From Corynespora cassiicola (taxonomy: Eukaryota > Ascomycota > Dothideomycetes > Pleosporales > Corynesporascaceae), in the NCBI GenBank assembly GCA_022059125.1, contig JAEUWY010000002.1:1054001-1118000 (forward strand): DNA of 64,000 bases, read 5' to 3'. The notes under the pieces are model-generated. The model had not been told where the DNA came from and did not search any database. It saw only the letters and a program-made list of their open reading frames with translations. Both the position numbers and the translations under genes were made by a program. Below are positions 57,423-64,000 of this stretch, piece after piece; position 1 is the stretch's first letter, and each line of letters opens with the position of its first letter.

Positions 57423-58600
57423 GTTTTGAAAGTGGCAGACAATAACTGCATGTAGGGCTCCGGGGGTATTTGTGGAGTGTCGACCTCGAGGAACGGCCAC
57501 TACTGAGGGTGTGGGTGGTGGATGGAGGAAGGGCTGCGTGGGAGCAAGAGCGTGCTGCTCCTTCGGAGGGTCACGGAGGAGGGCCCAAGGGGGAGAGGGG
57601 GGAGGGAACTTTTGGCAGTTAGCGACGTGCGATGGACATGGCGACGGCAGCGACGGTGGTGTTGAGGATTGGTGTTCGGCTTGGCGACGACGACGGCGGG
57701 GGCCGTTTGGTTGAGGGCTCACGGGGGAGGCGTGTGCAGAGGGAGGGCAGGGTCGAGGGCACAAGGCACATACCGTGAGGGTTCCGCGTGGTGGCCCCAG
57801 GTGGAGGACCTAGGGGAGAGGCAGTCGGGCTTGGGCGTCGGGGCGGGCAGGGAGATGATATGGAGTGCGGTCGCAGGCGGTCGTAGTTGGACTGGCGGCA
57901 CGAAGCGGCGGGCCAAGCGACGTCCTGGTGCTTAGGGCCTGGCTCTGGTGCAGGTCGGATATGCAGACTCAGGCAAAGGCCGGCGTTGTGAATGCAGGCC
58001 GGGAGAGTAAGCCACTGGCCGTGCCCACCGACGGCTGCAGGACTGAAAAATTTTGGAAGAAGAAAGAATAGAGTCGGACGCAGGGGGCGTGTCAACAATA
58101 ATAACAGGGCTCGAGGGCGCGATGCCTGTTCGCCTGGCCGCCCGCTCGCCTGTCCCGAGCACGCTCAGACGTTATGGAGCTGGTGGGGAGGGCTGCTAGA
58201 GCTATCACACCACAGGGCGCGCGCGATGCTGCGTGCTCTGGCAAGCGGCCGTCGACGTCGGACAGACTGGGTCGGGCTGGGTCGAGCCGGGGGGTCAGAG
58301 GGGGGCAGGCTGGTGCAGTGGGTCGGATAGAAAAGGGAGAGGAGGCGGGCGCCGCTCTGGGTGTCGCGGTGAGGGCTAGGAGAAGATTGCACGATGGCAG
58401 CGGGCGCAGGTCGACTTCGATGCTCTGTCAGGTGGGCCAATCACGCCGCGCCGACTGGGTCCTGCCAGGCGCAGGCGCTAGCCCGGCTGGCCTAGGGCGC
58501 GAGGTGCAGCTGCACGACGAGCGAAGACGAACGCCCCCCTGCCCGCTCCGTGGACACCGCACGGGAGAACTGGAGACAGCAGCTATTTCTACAAGACGCC

Positions 58601-59709
58601 AGACGCCTGCCATACGCCTGCCATACGCCTGCCGTGTCGGCGTGCTGCAGCGGGCGCGGGCGGTGGCGGGCGGTGGCGGGCTGGAGAGCCCTAGGGGAGG
58701 ACAGAGGAGGTTCTTTTTCATCCACCCCCCCCTCGCCCTCTTCCTCCAGATAGGCATCCCGTCTGGCCTGGGCGCTGTTCCCTGCCATGGCAGCCATGGG
58801 AGCCATGGGAGCCTCTTGGCCGAGCACTCGCAGGCACGCTAGACCGGCATCAAATTTGAGCCCTCCCCTTCGCGCTCGCGGTGCCCCCCTCTCGGGCCAA
58901 TGTGGGACGACACGCCGCCGGCCGCCCCATTCAACTGACGACATGCTGCTGCGAACGCAACGAGAGAACGACCGCGCCGGCGTCTCTCCATGGCTGCCCG
59001 CGAGCACCATCCAGGGCCTCTCCAGGACGCGTGTCTGGTGTCTCTGCCATGTCTGACATGCCCTCCTCTCTCTCCTTGTCACACCAGCACCGCGCCCCCC
59101 TCTGGTCAATCACATGGCGCATGGCCTGGCTGCTGGGAGGCCTCCTCTGGACCCTGACACGCACCCGCGCGTCCCGTCCGGCCAAACCTTCGCGACCCTC
59201 GCGCGCCTGTCAGTCGGCCTTGACATGGTCGCAATCCCTCAGCTGGGGCCGAGGGGCCCAAACAGGCAGTTGTGCGCTGCGCATGATGGTGGCATCGTGT
59301 TGCGAGCGTGCGAGGGCATGCGAGCGTGCGAGGGCGTGCGAGGGCGTGCGTGCGGCTATCGCGGGGTTGCGCTCGCGAAGGCACACAAGCCTCGAGCGAG
59401 ATGGACCCTTGGGCTTTAGCGAAGCCATAGCGAAGCCATAGCGAGCCCACGGCCACCACACGGCGAGGGTCGAGGAGTCGCACGGGCCGCTGCCATTGCT
59501 GCGAGATGACATGCACCCAGCCCGCCCGCGACGGCCAGCGGCCAGCGGCCAGCGGCCAGCTACCAACCTCCTGTGCTCTGGGGCAGCACGAGCGGCGCGG
59601 CTGTGTGCTCCTGCGACCCAGTTGTTTGTACGAGTCGCCGTGTTGGGCACCCGCCGTGGCCGTGGCCGTGGCCTTGCCATTGCCGCCCTGCCCTGCCCTG
59701 CCCTGCCCC
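58601..59709. repeat. Cluster of short GC-rich minisatellites
   Basis: At least five independent short arrays: CATACGCCTGC units near 58601-58633, GGCGGTGGCG units near 58650-58680, TGCGAGGGCG/TGCGAGCG units at 59301-59354, GAAGCCATAGC units near 59420-59444, GGCCAGC x4 near 59533-59560, and CCCTG x5 near 59686-59709. None is inside a supported gene. Confidence 0.7.
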
Positions 59710-62426
59710 ATCCCCACCGGCGGCAGCGGCTCAACACCACGGTCGTCGGCGCCCTGGCCATGGCGATGCCGTGATGTGGTCGTGATAGACGGCGGCCCCC
59801 CCACTTTCCTGTTACGAAACAAGATGGGATGAGATGCCAATCGGCGCGGGCGGTGAGGGTGCTGCCGAGGCGACGCCGAATGCCTGTGCCCCGCCATGCC
59901 TGTCCGCAAGCACCCTCGACACCCCTCAACACCACTTGGCAACATCGTCGACGTCCATCATGTGCCGAACCTGCCAACACGCCAGATTGCCCTCTCTCTG
60001 CTCGATGCCCGCGCCCTCGCACCCTCGCCCTTCTGCCCCCTTCCTCAGCGCTGCATGTCCGCTCCCCAAACCCAGCCGCCCTTTGCGCCTGCATTCCTGC
60101 CCATCCGCGCCCACCACTGCCTCCCTCTGCCCCTCTACCCAACCATGCCCTGACCCTCCGCTCGAGTTGGTTTCATGCTGTGCCAGACGGGCTGCGTCGG
60201 CTCTGCTCCCTGCCTCACCGCTACATTGACAGGCCTCAAGCCAACGGGCGAGGCCCCCCCGTGGGGTTTGTGGCGAGGCCTCGGGAAGCTTGGTATCTGA
60301 GGCTTCGAGTGCAGAACCATGCAGCATCTGGTCCATACCGCAGATAGCAGTCGACATCCCTGCCCTGCCATCGTTTCCCTTGCCGTGGCTTCCAGAGCCG
60401 AATACGATCTCACCACACCACGGCGCCCATGTCTCCCGACTGCCCTGCCAGAATATACCAGGCGCCAGATTGCTCCACCGCCTCCGGTGTCGGCTCCATT
60501 TATCTCCGCCCTCCCTGCGCAACGTCGACATGGTCCGACTCCCCCCTCCTCTCGCCATGGCAGCAAACCAACCTCGCCCGCGCCCTCCGTCCAATTTGGC
60601 CCAATATGGCCCAATTCGACCCTCCGTGGGGCCAATGGATGTGTCGATCACACGGATAAAGATGACCCGCAGGTCCCTGCAGGCCGCGTGCACGTGACGC
60701 CCAGTACCACCTGGGCAGTAACCGCCAAACTAGCCTCGCGCCTTCCTCTTCAAACACATGGCCCTCGTCCTCCTCTGCCAGGCCGCCGCCCTGCCCGCCT
60801 GATTGGCCCTCGCGACTACACCGTACCACTACTTCTGTCTCTACAACACGCCGCCTCCCATCCAATCCCCACGGCCTCGCGTGCGCAGACGTTGAAACTA
60901 GCCTAAGCGCCGGCCTCGGCTAGGCCTCTGCTGTCTTTCATCTCTTCACCGTATTTTGCTTTCCTGTATTATCTAATCCCGCCAGCGCCTCTACACCTCA
61001 GCTTCACTTTTCTGCCCTCCTTCCACGGCACTTCGTCCATGTCGTAGCAGTCTCGGTCCTTTGTCGGCTGCCGTTATAGCTGGTCCCAGTTGGGTGAACC
61101 GTCCTCACGCCCAACGCCAAGCACCAACGCTGCGCTGGCATCTGTGCGGACGTTCAGATACTCGATCTACATCATCGTACAGCACCACCCCCAAACGGAT
61201 CCACTCACATCTTACAATCCAGCACTTCCATGCTCACACGACTCCCGTCCTCCGTCCGGCCTGAATTATCTGCCAATCAGATCCCCCAGAATTCCCCTTC
61301 TCGTGAATTCGACAATCTAAACTTGCTTTTTGCCTCTGCTCCTCGGCTCTTCTCTCTTCTCGACCTCGCGGGTGAAGTTGATCGAGATGGGAACAATCGC
61401 CGCGATCGCCTCGACCCGCCCACTACGCCCGAAGCATACCCGTCTGCGACTTGCGACTACACCTTTGATGTTTCACTGACCGCCGAGTCGCAGGCGCCCA
61501 CCGCTGAGCCCTGCCTTCCATTTTATCCGATCTTTGCCATCACATGCCCACGAAGGCTCTGCCTTGGGTCTGCCCTCCGGATCCCGTTTCCGTCAGCGCC
61601 AGCGCCACTGCCAGCGCCAACGGCCCACCCGGCTTGACCCGATTACTCACACACTTCTCTGCCCACTAGATCCAGGGACAGCCGAGCGGAGGGGCAACTT
61701 GTATGCGGGCCCCGGTCAAAAGGGATTCACATCCGGGGTCTCTTCAGACGTAATTACAAACGTGTCCACAGATCCTACGTCATATGCCTTTCCGATCATG
61801 TCCAGATACAAAATGTCCGAGCCATGCCATGTACTTTCGGCACATTGGGATCTACTTTCTCCGTCCCAACCCCATGCACTGCAACACGCATATCGTATCA
61901 GCGCCTTGCTGCAGACTCGTGTACATGGCCATGTGGGTTTGCCGTCACACTGCATTGTCGAATGAGCCTCCTGGTGGCGCCACACTACTGCTACAAGAAC
62001 CCAGCGTATCAGAATTCACGATGCGTCGCGCTCCTCCTTGTTGGTCAATGTAACCTAATGTACTTGGACTGGTCATTTTGATGTCGAACTTTTCCGCCCG
62101 AGTAAGCTTCACTTTGTTTTTGTCCGTGGTTTTTTGAGTTCAGAGCCTGCAGATACCCCTCACTTAATTTTTCGAAATTTTTTTTTTTCTCTCTTCTCCA
62201 TCCAGAAAGTCTATCTTAAATCTTGATGCAAATATCGTTTGCCTAGGCGGTTGAAGCTAGAGCAATGGTTCATGAGCATTCTTGCCCCTCCAAGTGACTC
62301 GATCTGGTGTTGACAAAAACCTGCTTTGTTTGCTGCCACTCCTCTTCCATCTCCAGGTCGTTCTGTTCCATTCGATGCCATCCAAATCTACACCACGCCC
62401 TTACGCGTAACCCCCCCAAAGCCACC

Positions 62427-62451
62427 ATGCAGACCCTTTCTCACGCTGTGG
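62427..62451 (+). other. Possible first coding exon of an unidentified plus-strand gene
   Basis: GCCACC precedes an ATG that reads MQTLSHAV and then meets a GTAAGC donor at 62452. An acceptor-like polypyrimidine tract upstream (ending near 62205) would suit a leader intron. I could not find a convincing second exon, so this is only a candidate or a remnant. Confidence 0.25.
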
Positions 62452-62660
62452 GTAAGCAGAAGCACGCTTCGATTCCATACACTTCCATCCCATGTCATCG
62501 TCCACCCAATCCATTCTACACACTGATTTACCCCTCCGAGCGGCTCAGTGGCGAGACGAGAGCCCCAGCCCCGCTTCCCGCGAGGAAACTCTGCCCATGC
62601 TCGGGTGATTGCACATCAATTCCGTCTGGCCCCCTCGCCCATGGTATGAATCATGTCAAC

Positions 62661-64000
62661 TCAAATGTCCGTGCTTGCCCCTCTTGCCCCGCAATGAACG
62701 GGGACGAAGGGAGGGAATTGCTTCTGTGAAAGCTTGCGCGCCTGCGCCACTGATGCTATCTGCTTGTGTAGACTGTCCTGTCCATCCTCATCATCCCATT
62801 CGAATTCTGCTTCCGCGTCCACGGTGACTTTGGAGTGGGATGGGAGTTTGGTGCATCGAGAATAGCGAGATGCGCTCCATGTTGTCCGCACCATGTGACT
62901 GTCCATATCATTCATTCCAGCGCCACGAAAAGCCTGCCTCGAGATATGTTTTGGCGGGGAGAAAAGGTACAAGGCTAAAGGATGGGTGGATTGTTCTACA
63001 GCAAACGACGTCTGCATCTATCGACTGACCAGCACCGACCTTACTCCATCTCCATCTCTTCTCATGCCCACACATATCCCCCGCCCTTACCAAAACTTAC
63101 CCCATCGCCCCTTCACCCCGGGGTTGCCTGATACAGCCTTCGCCGTGACCTTCCCATCTGCCTTTACATTTCCGCTCACATTCCCACTCTCATCTCGTCT
63201 CTCCGCCCTAGCCCCGCCGCGCTCCCTCTCCGCCCCCGCCTTGCCCCTAGATCCACCTCCTCCATGCTCATCCCGACTCGCCCCGCCGAACCGTCCCGCC
63301 AGCCATCCAGGCGACTTCCCGGACTCGGCGGCCTTCTTGCTGGGAGGTTCCAGTGCTGGCTTTGCTGGTGCCGATGCGTCTTCTTGCGCTCCTGCCCTTC
63401 TTCTCGACCCTGTTGCGTCGGGACGGGGTGTGAGGACCGAGTCTTGCCTCGTGGTGGACGGGACCTTTGTTCCTCCCGACCTTGCGTCTCCTGCGGGTCT
63501 CCGTCGCTCTCTTGAGGCAGCAGGTCTGCGTTCCGGCTCGCGGCTCGTTGCTTGGGCTGTTGCGGGGCGCTTTGGTGCCCGGCCCCTTTTCTGGGGGGCA
63601 ATGGTAGAGCGTTTTTTGCGGAGGTTTCTCTCAGAAAGGGTGTGACGTGGGGTGGGGATGCGTGTTGTTGGTGCTGTTGTGGGATTGGAATCGCTATAAT
63701 CGACTTCGTCATCGTAGGCAGCGGTAGTGACGATGGTGCCCAAGTCGTCTTCTTCGGTTCTTGCGTTCGTGCGTCTCTGGCTCTCCTCCTCCTCCTCTTC
63801 CCCAGACAGAGCCCCAGCACTCTCCTCCACAATCCTGTCTTCTTCGCCCCTTCCCCACCTTGTGCGCTCTTCTTCTTCTTCATCTCTACCACTGCTGTAT
63901 CCTGAAATATTATCTTCCTCCCTACGGCGACGCCGAGGCCGTACAGTCCGGGGAGGCGCTTGCTGCGTCTGTCTATATTGGGATTGCGCGTGGGGTTGTC
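62661..64000 (-). CDS. 3' part of an unknown low-complexity protein gene (runs off right edge)
   Basis: The minus-strand frame is open from the window end to a TAA at 63087, over 300 codons, so the 5' part lies outside. The protein is highly charged and disordered: QQAPPRTVRPRRRRRE, poly-Glu runs, then long Arg/Pro/Ala/Lys/Gly stretches. Near the end a GTAAGT donor follows the codons for GRW (exon end 63101). It joins in phase to an AG acceptor with exon 62827-62661, giving VTVDAEAEFEWDDEDGQDSL and HKQIASVAQARKLSQKQFPPF, which looks coding. If the 273-nt intron is not used, translation stops at 63087 after GRWGKFW. I recognise no domain and propose no function; nuclear or cytoskeletal association would be a guess. 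Confidence 0.45.

Larger units (their letters stand above)
57423..62660. other. Long GC-rich gene-poor region
   Basis: About 5.2 kb without a supported protein gene. Many overlapping open frames exist on all six frames, but none shows a known motif or consistent splice structure; they reflect high GC. The region 58.6-59.7 kb holds several short minisatellites. From about 60.9 to 62.4 kb the sequence is pyrimidine-rich, with a strong acceptor-like tract ending CTTCTCCATCCAG near 62205. A possible first coding exon lies at 62427-62451. Confidence 0.5.

Noticed and set aside
57423..62400. Many open frames of 100-310 codons in all six frames
   Set aside because: GC-rich DNA has few stops; the frames overlap each other on both strands, contain minisatellites and show no family motif.

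Overview
The window is nuclear DNA from a filamentous ascomycete (Pezizomycotina). Support for this: short GT-AG introns (about 40-150 nt) with CTAAC-like branch points in most genes, an intron-containing tRNA-Pro, fungus-specific families (HET domain, DUF6594, bZIP plus DUF3425, mpaB/DUF2236 oxygenase, DASH subunit Spc19, Atp18), and a NUC-1/PHO4-type bHLH regulator. Repeated TACCTAGGTA palindromes are, from memory, common in Sordariomycete promoters, but I cannot name the species. Nineteen protein genes, one tRNA and one edge-truncated gene can be supported. Exon joins were derived by hand from splice sites, reading frame and family conservation.

Layout. 0.9-3.9 kb: a retropepsin-like aspartic protease gene without other retroelement domains, then a DUF6594 membrane protein. 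4.5 kb: tRNA-Pro(CGG). 5.3-8.8 kb: an ER-type mpaB/DUF2236 oxygenase and a secreted type-B carboxylesterase. 8.8-11.4 kb: gene-free AT-rich DNA with TIR-like repeats. 11.4-20.3 kb: NUC-1-like bHLH factor, G-protein gamma subunit and eIF3a, the last two divergent. 21.8-32.8 kb: HET-domain protein, nitronate monooxygenase-like enzyme, bZIP-DUF3425 factor, peroxisomal enoyl-CoA hydratase-like protein and a 10-exon 4-coumarate-CoA-ligase-like enzyme. 33.3-34.6 kb: SPC19 and ATP18 head to head. 37.9-42.8 kb: casein kinase 1 and mitochondrial Rsm22. 44.1-49.3 kb: berberine-bridge-type FAD oxidoreductase and aldehyde dehydrogenase. 51.3-57.4 kb: PP1 catalytic subunit and a large LRR protein. 57.4-62.7 kb: gene-poor GC-rich DNA with minisatellites. 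62.7-64.0 kb: the 3' part of an unknown low-complexity gene running off the right edge.

How the genes relate. Housekeeping and signalling genes (eIF3a, G gamma, CK1, PP1, RSM22, ATP18, SPC19) alternate with accessory metabolic or self-recognition genes. The SKL-ended hydratase and the acyl-CoA ligase lie next to each other on one strand and could act on the same CoA-activated acid. No secondary-metabolite backbone gene, CRISPR array or intact transposon is present. The most notable observations are at the level of gene structure: a 4-nt micro-exon and a doubtful splice acceptor in the nitronate monooxygenase gene, a stop-free 48-nt intron in eIF3a, a tandem NAGNAG acceptor in CK1, a lone retropepsin gene, and an orphan tRNA-like 5' half beside a perfect palindrome.
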